A DNA stretch of 64,000 nucleotides, from contig JACJYO010000003.1 of assembly GCA_020636075.1 (NCBI GenBank), forward strand, positions 868,001-932,000, in the 5' to 3' direction. How positions within the stretch are numbered: position 1 is the first letter of the stretch; every line of letters begins with the position of its first letter. The position numbers were made by a program, and so were the translations under genes. The notes below the pieces were generated by a model. The model saw nothing but the letters and a program-made list of their open reading frames with translations. It was not told where the DNA came from and made no database searches. The DNA is from Lewinellaceae bacterium. Lineage in GTDB: Bacteria; Bacteroidota; Bacteroidia; Chitinophagales; Saprospiraceae. Positions 18,192 to 27,660 of the stretch are shown one piece after another.

Positions 18192-19808
18192 ATGCATAAA
18201 TCATTTGCCTTCTTTGCGATAGTCCTGATCACCTTTTTAGCGCCGGCTTGTAATGAAAAAAAACAAAAGGGTCAGCCGGAAAAAACGACCGGAACCACTT
18301 CCTGCCAGGAACCACACCGTCCGCAATTCCATTTTTCCCCAAAAGAAAAATGGATGAACGACCCCAATGGCATGTTTTTTTACGATGGCGAATACCATTT
18401 GTTTTACCAGTATTACCCAGACAGCACCGTTTGGGGGCCCATGCATTGGGGGCATGCGGTGAGTACCGATCTGACGCATTGGACGCATCTGCCAATCGCG
18501 CTGTACCCGGATTCGCTGGGGTATATTTTCTCCGGAAGCGCGGTGGTCGACTGGAATAACACAAGTGGTTTTGGAAAAGATGGTGCGCCGCCTTTGGTAG
18601 CCATTTTTACGTACCACGATGCCGTGGCAGCAGAAGCCGGGCGTACCGATTACCAATACCAGGGCATTGCCTACAGCACCGATAAGGGGCGCAACTGGAC
18701 CAAATATGCCGACAATCCGGTTGTTCCCAATACCGAAGACCTGCGGGATTTTCGCGACCCGAAGGTGTTTTGGCATGTAGCATCCGAACAGTGGATTATG
18801 GCTTTGGCGGTTTACGACCATGTGGCCATCTGGGGTTCAAGTGACCTGAAACACTGGAATCATTTGAGTGACTTCGGGAAGACGTGGGGCGCGCATTCCG
18901 GTGTTTGGGAGTGCCCGGACCTGTTCCCCATGCCTGTGGAAGGTACAGGAGATACAAAATGGGTGCTACTGCTGAGCATCAACCCCGGTGGACCGTTTGG
19001 CGGTTCTGCCACGCAGTATTTTGTCGGCAATTTTGACGGAAAACAATTTACCCTGGACCAATCCTTTTCTTCAACAGTGAGCGCCGAAAATGCGGTGTGG
19101 CTCGATCGCGGGCGCGACAACTATGCCGGAGTAACCTGGTCGGATATTCCAAAGACCGACGGCCGCCGCCTTTTCCTGGGTTGGATGGGCAATTGGGACT
19201 ATGCTCAGGTAGTGCCGACTGATGCCTGGCGCAGTGCGATGACCTTACCCAGAACCCTGACGCTCCACCAAACGGCTGACAGCTACCGACTTTTTGCCCA
19301 ACCGGTCCCGGAACTAAAAGCACTCCGTGCGACAAGCCACACGATCAAACCGGCAAATATTTCAGGGATGCTCGACCTGACGGAGCAAATCGGATGTTCC
19401 CCTGCACAGCTGGAATTGGTACTGGATTTTGAAACGCCAAATGACGGCGCAGCCGATTTTGGGGTTGAATTATCCAACGGCCGGGGCGAGTATTACCGAA
19501 TCGGGTACGATGCCGGAGCAGGTCAATTCTACAGCGACCGATCGAAATCCGGCGATTTGCGTTTTTCCGAAAAATTTGCCGGGGAAATGCCTGTTGCGGC
19601 CCGCATGTCGACCAACAAAACTATTCGGATGCACCTGTTTTTTGATGCGGCTTCGGCAGAGTTGTTTGCCGATGATGGCGACGTTGTAATGACGGAAATC
19701 TTTTTTCCGACCGAGGATTTCAACCAGTTGAAAATCTATTCAAAAAATGGGAATGTGCAGCTGGTACAGGGAGAGGCGTATGGTTTGAAAAGTATTTGGC
19801 GGGAATAA
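18192..19808 (+). CDS. GH32 exo-fructanase lipoprotein (inulinase/levanase type)
   Basis: 538 residues. Lipoprotein signal ending LAPAC (Cys20). The five-blade propeller carries WMNDPNG (nucleophile Asp57), FRDPK (transition-state Asp189) and ECPDLF (acid/base Glu240), the GH32 triad. A C-terminal beta-sandwich (about 380-538) completes the GH32 architecture. It should cleave fructose from fructans or sucrose at the cell surface or in the periplasm, feeding the permease and kinase encoded before it. Confidence 0.92.
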   Translation: MHKSFAFFAIVLITFLAPACNEKKQKGQPEKTTGTTSCQEPHRPQFHFSPKEKWMNDPNGMFFYDGEYHLFYQYYPDSTVWGPMHWGHAVSTDLTHWTHLPIALYPDSLGYIFSGSAVVDWNNTSGFGKDGAPPLVAIFTYHDAVAAEAGRTDYQYQGIAYSTDKGRNWTKYADNPVVPNTEDLRDFRDPKVFWHVASEQWIMALAVYDHVAIWGSSDLKHWNHLSDFGKTWGAHSGVWECPDLFPMPVEGTGDTKWVLLLSINPGGPFGGSATQYFVGNFDGKQFTLDQSFSSTVSAENAVWLDRGRDNYAGVTWSDIPKTDGRRLFLGWMGNWDYAQVVPTDAWRSAMTLPRTLTLHQTADSYRLFAQPVPELKALRATSHTIKPANISGMLDLTEQIGCSPAQLELVLDFETPNDGAADFGVELSNGRGEYYRIGYDAGAGQFYSDRSKSGDLRFSEKFAGEMPVAARMSTNKTIRMHLFFDAASAELFADDGDVVMTEIFFPTEDFNQLKIYSKNGNVQLVQGEAYGLKSIWRE

Positions 19809-20344
19809 GTAACCCAGGTTGTGACCAACCTTTATGGAGAAAGATTTCTTTTTGTTTTGGGCAAGGCCGACAGGATATTGTGGCAATCATGTCTTCTTTT
19901 TAAAGCCTGTAGTGTAGGGATGCCTCATGCGAATCAGGGGTTAACTTAAATATCTGATCTTCTGGAACAAATAGCCTATCGATTATCCATCAGCTGGTTG
20001 AAATGTTTGTAATAGGATCGAAATCGACGAGTCTTTTTTGGCAAATTGCGCGCTGCCATGTCAACCCCACCCCCGGCCCCTCCCCAAGGGTGAGGGGAGC
20101 CGTAGCGTCGACCGCTTTTTTTACCCCAAATTCAAAGGTAATGGTGTAATCTACGGTGTACGTCGCGGCTCCCCGCCCCCTTGGGGAGGGGCTGGGGGTG
20201 GGGTTGACGCAACGGAGCAGGATATTCCAGCAATTAGGGCATTATTTTAAAGGTCAGGTTGTCATTTTAGCCCCTGATCAACAAGTTAATCTAATTGCAT
20301 GGTTGCAACTTGAGTTAGGTAGTTGACTATAAAAACCCTCTAAC
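19809..20344. other. 536-bp intergenic gap with a family B element
   Basis: Lies between the convergent GH32 gene (+) and sulfatase gene (-). The only recognised content is the inverted-repeat element at 20060-20208. A short open frame across it is produced by the repeat and is not considered a gene. Confidence 0.7.
20060..20208. repeat. Inverted-repeat element, family B copy 2
   Basis: Arms 20060-20090 and 20178-20208 (GTCAACCCCACCCCCGGCCC and onward, with its complement). The inner sequence near 20150-20175 is the reverse complement of the inner left part of copy 1 at 1004-1030, so the two copies lie in opposite orientation. Confidence 0.85.
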
Positions 20345-21910
20345 TCAAGGCTTGTCCTCCGGATTGGTATCCCGGTATTGTGTTTGCAAACGCAGTAGTT
20401 CCTTTTTCAGCTTTTTCACGATGCGTTTGTACTTCCGTTGCCCGTACACATTGTGCGTTTCATCGGCATCGTGTTTCAGGTCGTAAAGTTCCCAGGCGTC
20501 GATGTCGTTGTAAAAATGGATCAGCTTGTACCGCTGGGTGCGCACACCGTAGTGTTTTTTCACATTATGCCAACCGTAGGGGTACTCGTAGTAGTGGTAG
20601 TACATGGATTTGCGCCAGCCTTTGGCCTTGCCGGTGCGCATCAGGGGAAGCAAGGACGCCCCCTGCATATCGGCCGGGGGCTTTATACCGGCCACGTCGA
20701 GGAAGGTTGGGGCAAAATCGAGATTCAGCGCCAGGGCATCGCTCACGGTGCCTGCCGGTATTTCGGCGGGGTAGCGTATCAGGAGTGGAATGGTCAGCGA
20801 AGGCTCATACATGAAGCGTTTGTCGTACCAGCCGTGTTCGCCGATGAAAAAGCCCTGATCGGAGGTGTACACAATAATCGTGTTGTTCAATTCCCCGGTT
20901 TTTTCCAGGTAATCCAACAGACGGCCCACGTTATCATCGACGGAGGCAATACAGCCCAGGTAGTCCTTGATGTAGCGCTGGTACTTCCATATCGATAGAT
21001 CCCGGCCTTCCGGTTTGTCCCGGTAATAAGCTTCGGTGATAGGGCCGTAGTGGGCATCCCAGGCCTGGCGTTGTGCTGCGGTCATCCGTTGGAGATCCGG
21101 TTCGATGCCCGTGGTCGTCCACGATTTTTTGCCCCCGGTGCCGGTTTCTTCAGCGGGGTCGCGCAGGTTGAGTTTCAGGTCGTAGCTCAGCCACATGTCA
21201 TCGATCCGCATATCCTGTTCGCTGGCTGCGCGGGAGCGGCCTGCGTAGTTGTCGAAAAGGGTGGGGGGGATGGGCAGGTCGCGGTCGTTGTACAGGTCCA
21301 TGTGTTTGGCGTCGGGCATCCAATTGCGGTGCGGCGCCTTGTGGTGAACAAACAGGCAAAAGGGTTGATCGTCCGAACGGCGATTTTCGATGGCGTCGAT
21401 GGCAATATCGGTGATGATATCGGTAGCGTAGCCTTCGTGGCGCAGGGTATCGCCCATTTCGATCAGCACAGGGTTGTAGTACTGCCCCTGGCCGATCAGC
21501 ACATTCCAATAGTCGAAACCGGTGGGTTCGGTGGCGAGGTGCCATTTCCCGATCATGGCGGTGAAATAACCTTCGGCGCGGAGGATTTTCGGGAAAGTTT
21601 GTTGCGCGCCATCGAAACTGCTGCGGTTATCCTTGAAACCATTGATATGGCTGTATTTGCCCGTAAGCAACACCGCCCGGCTGGGTCCGCAGATGGCGTT
21701 CGTCACACAGGCGTTCCGAAACACCATGCCCTCCCGGCCAATACGATCGATGTTCGGCGTGCGGATCAGCGTCGTGTCATAAGCGCTGACGGCTGTACGA
21801 GCGTGGTCGTCGGTCATGATGTAAACGATATTGGGGCGCTTGGTTTGCGCATGCAGCGCATATGCGCTGAAAAAGAGAAGCAGAAGTGTGCATTGGCGAA
21901 CGGTAGGCAT
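20345..21910 (-). CDS. Secreted S1-family sulfatase
   Basis: 521 residues from the ATG at 21910, with a signal peptide (ending ALHAQ). The formylglycine motif C74-G-P-S-R78 and the metal-binding Asp34-Asp35 (YIMTDDH) are present, as are GKWHLA and a conserved DQGFFIGEHGWYDKR block; the C-terminus has the short sulfatase domain with YYHYYEYP. It removes sulfate esters from a carbohydrate; substrate is not readable. No dedicated maturase gene is nearby. A longer frame reaching 22099 has no signal at its start and is rejected. Divergent from the halogenase-like gene. Confidence 0.88.
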   Translation of the reverse strand: MPTVRQCTLLLLFFSAYALHAQTKRPNIVYIMTDDHARTAVSAYDTTLIRTPNIDRIGREGMVFRNACVTNAICGPSRAVLLTGKYSHINGFKDNRSSFDGAQQTFPKILRAEGYFTAMIGKWHLATEPTGFDYWNVLIGQGQYYNPVLIEMGDTLRHEGYATDIITDIAIDAIENRRSDDQPFCLFVHHKAPHRNWMPDAKHMDLYNDRDLPIPPTLFDNYAGRSRAASEQDMRIDDMWLSYDLKLNLRDPAEETGTGGKKSWTTTGIEPDLQRMTAAQRQAWDAHYGPITEAYYRDKPEGRDLSIWKYQRYIKDYLGCIASVDDNVGRLLDYLEKTGELNNTIIVYTSDQGFFIGEHGWYDKRFMYEPSLTIPLLIRYPAEIPAGTVSDALALNLDFAPTFLDVAGIKPPADMQGASLLPLMRTGKAKGWRKSMYYHYYEYPYGWHNVKKHYGVRTQRYKLIHFYNDIDAWELYDLKHDADETHNVYGQRKYKRIVKKLKKELLRLQTQYRDTNPEDKP

Positions 21911-22157
21911 AAACAAAAGGATGAATTTTGTGATACTTTTTGCAAATCCGGTTTGGCGAAAATACACAAGCTGCGGCGGAAGTTTAAATGGCCGGCTTCC
22001 CGGATTGCGGTTTGAGAAATGTGCTGTTTTTTCCAGCGCTACCTTGTGAAAAACAAGATGCCATTTAAAATAAAATACTAATTTTACTACCCGGGCCACC
22101 GGCTCTTTTCCACCACGGAAGCTACCCTAATCGGTGCTGTTAGCGCCATCAATGCCA

Positions 22158-23864
22158 ATGAAATCACAAAAATCAACACGGCATGATGCCCTCATTCTTG
22201 GAGGTGGACTTGCAGGGCTGACCCTGGCCTTGCAACTCAAACAATCGAATCCCGACTTGTCCATTCTTGTTTTGGAAAAACGCACGGAGGCAGCCCCGGC
22301 GGCCAGCCACAAAGTCGGGGAGTCCACGGTAGAGCTGGGATCCCACTATTTGCGGGAAGTACTCGGCTTGAAGCAATACCTGGAAGAAAAGCAATTGCCC
22401 AAATTTGGTTTTCGGTTTTTCCTGAGTCCGGAACACAGCGGCGACATCGCCCGGCGGGTGGAAGTCGGCTCAAAACTTTCGAACCCGATCCCGGCACATC
22501 AGATCGATCGGGGTTTGCTGGAAAACGAACTGGTGCGGCAACTGAACGATGCGGGTGTAGCCGTACTCCTCGGCGCCTCCGTGCAGGAGGTTGAGCTGTC
22601 AAAAACGGGACATACTGTCCGGTATGAAATAGCGGGTGAAACATGCACCGCCACGGGCAATTGGCTGATCGATTCAACCGGCCGCCGGAGTTTCCTGAAA
22701 CGAAAACTGGGTTTGGAAAAGGCAACAGACCACGCTATAAATGCCGCCTGGTTTCGCCTGGGCAGCCCTATCGATATTGATGACTGGTCGGATAATCTCC
22801 AATGGAAACACTGCCTCGCACCCGGGCGCAGGCACCTGGCAACCAACCACCTGATGGGAAAAGGGTATTGGGTTTGGATCATTCCGCTGGTGTCGGGCAA
22901 TACCAGCATCGGCATCGTAGCCGACCCGGCGTTGCACCCCTTCGACACCTTCAATACCGCCGAAAAAGCCATGCAATGGCTGGAAAAACACGAACCGCTG
23001 GCGGCGAAAATGTTGGGGAGGCACTGGTCGGGGCTGATTGATTTCAAAGTAATGAAACACTTTGCGCACGATATCAATCAGTTTTACTCCACCGACCGCT
23101 GGGGGATCACCGGTGATGCGGGCGCTTTTCTGGACCCGTTTTATTCCCCGGGAACAGATTTTATCGCACTCAGCAACAGCTGGCTGACGGAACTGATCGT
23201 GCGCGACAGCCGGGGCGAAAACATCGCGCTCCGCACCATGATCTACCGCGAGTTGCTCAACGGCTGGATTTTGCTTTATAAAAATATGTACAGCCTGTTT
23301 GGCCAAACCCAGATCATGTTGTTCAAAATCATTTGGGACTGGTCGACCTACTGGGCCATCCCTTCCCTGATTTTTGCAAACAAGGGTTACACCAATATTG
23401 ATTTTCTGAAACAATACGCCACCACCGCCAACAGCATCGGCCACCGGTTTGCAACGCTGAATGCCCAAATGCAGGCGCTATTCCTTGCCTGGAGTCGGCA
23501 TGGCACTACCCCCTGCTCCGACCAGCATATCAATGTGTTTGCGTTGGCGTATTTGCATCAGTTTCACCTTGAGCTGGCGGAGAAATTTACACCGGAACAA
23601 TTGATCCGCAAGGTGGCGTCCAACCTGGAAATTCTGGAACAAGTGGCAGCGGAGCTGTTTCGCCAGGTTAGCACCACGCTGCACGGCACACCGCCTGACA
23701 TGAGCGTTGATCCATACACGATGGTCATTACTGATACTCGCGACGTTTTAATTGAAAAAGCACAGCGCCCCGGCGCGCTGGAAGTGGTGGAGTCTATCCG
23801 AACCGACATTGAAACAGTGTGGCTTAGCCCTGTTCATCACAAACACGAGGCTTATGTCGAATGA
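22158..23864 (+). CDS. Flavin-dependent halogenase-like FAD monooxygenase
   Basis: 568 residues from ATG 22158 (ATG 22152 is an alternative). The FAD Rossmann motif is ILGGGLAGL (about 13-21). Three halogenase hallmarks are visible: W238-V-W240-I-I-P243 matches WxWxIP; FLDPFYSPG (324-332) matches Fx.Px.Sx.G; and Lys82 in LPKFGFRFF sits where the catalytic Lys of phenolic and tryptophan halogenases is found, after KVGEST (52-57). The C-terminal extension (about 370-568) is longer than usual and Trp/Tyr-rich. It is first in an eight-gene locus with ketosynthases and ACP, suggesting a fatty or polyene substrate, possibly ACP-bound. Related FAD reductases lacking halogenation are the alternative. 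Confidence 0.72.
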   Translation: MKSQKSTRHDALILGGGLAGLTLALQLKQSNPDLSILVLEKRTEAAPAASHKVGESTVELGSHYLREVLGLKQYLEEKQLPKFGFRFFLSPEHSGDIARRVEVGSKLSNPIPAHQIDRGLLENELVRQLNDAGVAVLLGASVQEVELSKTGHTVRYEIAGETCTATGNWLIDSTGRRSFLKRKLGLEKATDHAINAAWFRLGSPIDIDDWSDNLQWKHCLAPGRRHLATNHLMGKGYWVWIIPLVSGNTSIGIVADPALHPFDTFNTAEKAMQWLEKHEPLAAKMLGRHWSGLIDFKVMKHFAHDINQFYSTDRWGITGDAGAFLDPFYSPGTDFIALSNSWLTELIVRDSRGENIALRTMIYRELLNGWILLYKNMYSLFGQTQIMLFKIIWDWSTYWAIPSLIFANKGYTNIDFLKQYATTANSIGHRFATLNAQMQALFLAWSRHGTTPCSDQHINVFALAYLHQFHLELAEKFTPEQLIRKVASNLEILEQVAAELFRQVSTTLHGTPPDMSVDPYTMVITDTRDVLIEKAQRPGALEVVESIRTDIETVWLSPVHHKHEAYVE

Positions 23865-24723
23865 TCCTGCATCCCGGATGATGTACATCCAAAACCTGTT
23901 CCTGCAGGTGCAGACGTACATGCAACGCAATCCTGCGCTGCCGGATGTGGAGGCTTACCTCCAGGCAGAAGCCCCGGAGTTCCGTTCGGTAGCCTACGAA
24001 AGCGCATCAATGGAGCTGGCGCTGCACGATTTTTCAAGCGGAGTATCCCTGACCACCTGGAAACAACTGTACGCCGGTTCGGGCCAGGCGCATTCTTTTC
24101 ATATGGATATCGGTCTGGGTTGGGCTTTGGCCAAAACAGGAAGGGCGCCGGAAACGGTGCTTTCAATTCCGGATGGACCGTCGTCTTGGATGGTTTTTGA
24201 CGGCATGGGGTATTTTTTCGGATTGTTCAAAGGCAGAAAAACCGTGCGACATCAAATGGTTCCCGACGGTATCGAAGGCGCGGAATTGCAGGGCTTCGAC
24301 CAGGGACTGGGCCGGCGCCTTTGGTACATTGCCCAGGGCGACGTAACTGCCGTAACGCAATTGATGCAGGCATTCCCGGAAGCACGGCACCCGGCGTTGT
24401 GGCGCGGAACCGGTATTGCCTGCGGTTATGTCGGCGGCAAAAATGACCGGGCGGCACTGTTGCAATTGTTATCCAATGCCGGAAAGTTCGGGCAACAATT
24501 GCGCACCGGAATTGCCTTGGTTGCAATCAGCCGCCGCGTTTCCGGAAGTATGACCCCCGATATTGAAACCGCCTGTCAGGTGCTCTGCAACCGGTCGTCG
24601 GCTGAAATTGTGGCTTTCGCTACCGATCCATCGGGTATGCCGGTACTCCCGAAAGGGCAGGACTACGCCAACTGGCTAACCCAACTGGAAACACTTTTTG
24701 ACAAAAAGGAAAATGCCTTGTAA
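23854..24723 (+). CDS. DUF1702-like protein (enediyne-cluster type)
   Basis: 289 residues from the ATG at 23854, overlapping the halogenase-like gene by 11 bp. The order of conserved blocks (HSFHMDIGLGWALAK, FDGMGYFFGLFKGRKT, GFDQGLGRRLWYIAQGD, FPEARHPALWRGTGIACGYVGG, QLRTGIALVAISRR) fits DUF1702 proteins, which I recall from enediyne polyketide clusters (E3/UnbL-type) and scattered other bacteria. No signal peptide or membrane helix. No biochemical role is established for the family. Tight coupling to the upstream gene suggests a joint function. Family call by pattern recall. Confidence 0.65.
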   Translation: MSNDPASRMMYIQNLFLQVQTYMQRNPALPDVEAYLQAEAPEFRSVAYESASMELALHDFSSGVSLTTWKQLYAGSGQAHSFHMDIGLGWALAKTGRAPETVLSIPDGPSSWMVFDGMGYFFGLFKGRKTVRHQMVPDGIEGAELQGFDQGLGRRLWYIAQGDVTAVTQLMQAFPEARHPALWRGTGIACGYVGGKNDRAALLQLLSNAGKFGQQLRTGIALVAISRRVSGSMTPDIETACQVLCNRSSAEIVAFATDPSGMPVLPKGQDYANWLTQLETLFDKKENAL

Positions 24724-24780
24724 TTGTGAATAACAGAACTTGAGAATACCTTGTGAATGCTATTTTAAACCTTGCTACTT

Positions 24781-25725
24781 ATGAAAAAGAACATTGTACT
24801 CCTGATCTTGCTCGCTGTAGTAATTGCGGCCTGTACGCTGCTCCTGCCCGATGCCCCTGCCTACCTGGTAGCCGCGTTGATGGCGCTGTCGGTGCTCGGC
24901 ACCATGTGGGCAAAGCGATCAGCCATGCGGAAACTTACCCGCTGGGCAAAAGCCAATCCGGTAAAAACCCAATGGACGATCGCCGGAATTCAACTGACCC
25001 TGATCGCCCTGGGTTTGTTGCTCGGGTATAATTTGAAAGCGCTCGACTTTACGTTTTCCGATGCTACTGCCTACCTGTTCAGCCTCCTGATGATCGCCGG
25101 CTTTTTGGTGCTGCCTTTCAGGCCGCAGCGCAAAGCCATCACCTTGCCGGCCGAGGTTAACCGGCACAGGCTGGCCTATCTTGCCATTGCGCTTTCCGGG
25201 TTTGTACTGACTGCCTTTTTTGGAAACCGCATCGGCGAAGCCATGCCGGATGCATTGGTTACCCGGATTTTGGATGAAGCGGATCAGGCTATTTTTTCGG
25301 AAACCAGCCCCGTGTATTCCGGCTTGTATGGCGCATTTGGCGAAAAAATTGCAGGCGTGGACAGCCGTTCAACCCAACGAGAAGCACCGGCGTTGGCCTC
25401 GCTGAAATTTTACGATAAAGCCGCTTTTGGCCGGAACGACAATAGCCAAACCAGCGTCAAAAAAGCGGCAAAAGCCAAGCGCAAAGCCGACCGAAATGCC
25501 AAAAAAGAATTTCGCAAACAGCTGCGCCGGGCATATTCCGCGGGCGCCTGCGTAGCAGCGGTTTTTTTGATTATTCTGCTGATCGGAACTACCTGCGCGG
25601 GTATTTGCCTGTTTATTTACGGCGTGTCGGAAACGTCGGTAGCTGCCATTATTTTTGGGCCTATTATCGCGTTTTTGTCCGTTTGGGCTATTATCAAAGT
25701 GGCAAAATGGTGTAAGAGTACTTAG
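24781..25725 (+). CDS. Polytopic membrane protein of unknown function
   Basis: 314 residues. Four predicted membrane helices in the N-terminal half (about 5-25, 27-43, 63-82, 88-106, 123-140), then a soluble stretch with a strongly basic segment (KKAAKAKRKADRNAKKEFRK, about 223-242) and two further helices (about 256-280, 284-306). No family recognised. It is placed 57 nt after the DUF1702-like gene and 32 nt before the first dehydratase, in the same direction, so it probably belongs to the locus, perhaps for export or membrane anchoring of the product. Confidence 0.6.
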   Translation: MKKNIVLLILLAVVIAACTLLLPDAPAYLVAALMALSVLGTMWAKRSAMRKLTRWAKANPVKTQWTIAGIQLTLIALGLLLGYNLKALDFTFSDATAYLFSLLMIAGFLVLPFRPQRKAITLPAEVNRHRLAYLAIALSGFVLTAFFGNRIGEAMPDALVTRILDEADQAIFSETSPVYSGLYGAFGEKIAGVDSRSTQREAPALASLKFYDKAAFGRNDNSQTSVKKAAKAKRKADRNAKKEFRKQLRRAYSAGACVAAVFLIILLIGTTCAGICLFIYGVSETSVAAIIFGPIIAFLSVWAIIKVAKWCKST

Positions 25726-25757
25726 CCATGTCCAGAAAACTACAGGCTTGAAATAGT

Positions 25758-26198
25758 ATGCTACTGGACAAAGCACAAATCGAATCTTACATTCCCCACC
25801 GGGCGCCGATGCTCCTGGTCGACCGGTTGACTGACGCCACAGCCGACCGGTTTTTAACGGAGTTTACCGTTTTACCGGATACTATTTTTTTGGAAAAAGG
25901 CCGGCTCCGCGAGTATGCCCTGATCGAACATATTGCCCAAAGCGGCGCGGTGGGGTTGAATTATTTGTATCGAAAATCCAAAACGGAACCCCAGGGCGGC
26001 GTGCTCGGCAGTATTGCAAAACTAACGCTGTTTGATTGGCCTGCCGTGGGCGATACCGTGCAAACGACCGTGTATCTGCTGCATCAACTCGCTGATATGT
26101 ATTTGTTGAAAGGCGAATGCGTTGTGTCGGGAAAAAAAATGCTGGAATGCCGGATGACCCTTGTTGGGTTGAAGGCCGGCGGCGGCGATCTTGAGTAG
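25758..26198 (+). CDS. Hotdog-fold 3-hydroxyacyl-ACP dehydratase (ApeP/FabZ-like)
   Basis: 146 residues. YIPHRAPMLLVDR (catalytic-type His14) and ALIEHIAQSG (Glu57) are the usual FabA/FabZ hotdog signatures. The size and the pairing with ACP and two ketosynthase genes resemble dehydratases of aryl polyene and flexirubin clusters. Predicted to dehydrate 3-hydroxyacyl-ACP in chain extension. 25 nt before the ACP gene. Confidence 0.75.
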   Translation: MLLDKAQIESYIPHRAPMLLVDRLTDATADRFLTEFTVLPDTIFLEKGRLREYALIEHIAQSGAVGLNYLYRKSKTEPQGGVLGSIAKLTLFDWPAVGDTVQTTVYLLHQLADMYLLKGECVVSGKKMLECRMTLVGLKAGGGDLE

Positions 26199-26223
26199 AC
26201 GCTAAAAACACCATGTTCACCCT

Positions 26224-26481
26224 ATGGATGCATTAAAAGAGGAACTTAAAAAACACATCATCGAAGAACTGAACCTTCAGGATGTTACTCCGGACGACAT
26301 AATCGATGATGCTCCGCTTTTTGGCGAAGGCCTGGGCCTGGATTCCATTGACGCGCTCGAACTGATCGTGATTATGGAAAATTATTATGGCATTCCAATT
26401 ACCGATGCTTCGGTCGGGAAAGAAATTCTGTATTCGATCGACACCATGGCAGCCTATATCGTGAACAACAAGCCGGCGTGA
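26224..26481 (+). CDS. Acyl carrier protein
   Basis: 85 residues, acidic, with the phosphopantetheine site Ser41 in LGLDSIDALELI. Four-helix ACP size. It is a second, locus-specific ACP by context (dehydratase before, ketosynthase 3 nt after). No phosphopantetheinyl transferase is encoded nearby, so activation would depend on one elsewhere. Confidence 0.9.
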   Translation: MDALKEELKKHIIEELNLQDVTPDDIIDDAPLFGEGLGLDSIDALELIVIMENYYGIPITDASVGKEILYSIDTMAAYIVNNKPA

Positions 26482-26484
26482 TTG

Positions 26485-27660
26485 ATGAAAATTTATGTTA
26501 CCGGAATCGGGGTGGTCAGCGCTATCGGGAGCAATGTCGACGAACACCGGTACGCCCTGGAAGCCGGCCGTACCGGTATCCGTTTTTCTGAATCACATAA
26601 TTTGATGCTGGGCGAGGTGCCGCAGTCGGATGAAGCGCTTGCCAAACGATTCGAACTTTCCGGCGACGATCATTCACGGACGGCATTGCTCGGGCTTGCG
26701 GCGGCTTCGGAATGTTGGGCAGGGAACAAACCCGACGGGCAGCTACGCACGGGTTTGATTTCAGCCACCTCGGTAGGCGGGCTGGACCGGATGGAGCGCT
26801 ATTACCTGCAGGCTAAGCAAAACCCGTCGCTTGACATACATCCCCTAATGATCCACGATAATGGCCGGACGACGGAGACTATCGCCAGGGCGCTGGGCAT
26901 CACAGGTAGCTACATTGGTACTGTTTCAACGGCTTGTTCTTCCGGCGCCAACGCCATTATGCTGGGCGCCCGCCAAATCGAAAGTGGGCGGCTAGACCGG
27001 GTGCTGGTGGGCGGCAGCGATCCGATTGCCCTGTTTAACATCAAAGGGTTTAGTTCCCTGATGATTTACGACCCGGACATCTGCAAGCCCTTCGACGATG
27101 CCCGCAAGGGCCTGAATTTGGGTGAAGGGGCCGCTTTTCTGCTGCTTGAAAACGAACGCAGCCTTTCCCAAACCGGGAATACGCCCCTTTGTTTGCTGGC
27201 TGGTTGGGCCAATGCCACCGATGCCTATCACCAGACGGCCAGTTCACCGGAGGGCCGTGGCGCTACCCTGACCATGCGCGGTGCGCTGGCCAAGGCAGGA
27301 ATTTCTCCAGAGGTGGTCAGTTATGTCAACGCGCACGGCACGGGCACCGATAACAACGACCTGTCGGAGTCGGCAGCGTTGAAAAATGTATTTGGCGCAG
27401 CCATTCCCCCGTTCAGTTCCACCAAGGGTTTTACCGGGCATACGCTGGCCGCGGCCGGCGCCATAGAAGCGGTGTTTTGTGTGTTGTCCATATTATCGGA
27501 TGCAACCCTGCCGAATTTAAACTTTAAAACGGCGATGAAAGAAACCGGTTTTGTGCCGGAAACGGCCTTCCGCAAAGGAAGTCAGATCGAAAATGTGTTA
27601 TCCAATTCCTTTGGCTTTGGCGGGAATTGCACCAGTTTGTTGTTCCAAAAACTCCATTGA
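26485..27660 (+). CDS. Beta-ketoacyl-ACP synthase with intact catalytic triad
   Basis: 391-residue FabF-like ketosynthase. Cys151 (STACSSGANAI), His284 (VNAHGTGTDNND) and His319 (GFTGHTLAAAGAIEA) form the condensing triad. The ATG at 26485 follows the ACP stop by 3 nt, and the gene abuts the Cys-less partner exactly (27660/27661), the layout of KS-CLF heterodimers in type II polyketide and aryl polyene systems. It probably does the chain elongation for this locus. Confidence 0.88.
   Translation: MKIYVTGIGVVSAIGSNVDEHRYALEAGRTGIRFSESHNLMLGEVPQSDEALAKRFELSGDDHSRTALLGLAAASECWAGNKPDGQLRTGLISATSVGGLDRMERYYLQAKQNPSLDIHPLMIHDNGRTTETIARALGITGSYIGTVSTACSSGANAIMLGARQIESGRLDRVLVGGSDPIALFNIKGFSSLMIYDPDICKPFDDARKGLNLGEGAAFLLLENERSLSQTGNTPLCLLAGWANATDAYHQTASSPEGRGATLTMRGALAKAGISPEVVSYVNAHGTGTDNNDLSESAALKNVFGAAIPPFSSTKGFTGHTLAAAGAIEAVFCVLSILSDATLPNLNFKTAMKETGFVPETAFRKGSQIENVLSNSFGFGGNCTSLLFQKLH

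Noticed and set aside
20038..20250. 70-codon open frame over an intergenic palindrome
   Set aside because: Its protein (PHPRPLPKGEG, PPPWGGAGGG) is just the translated inverted repeat.
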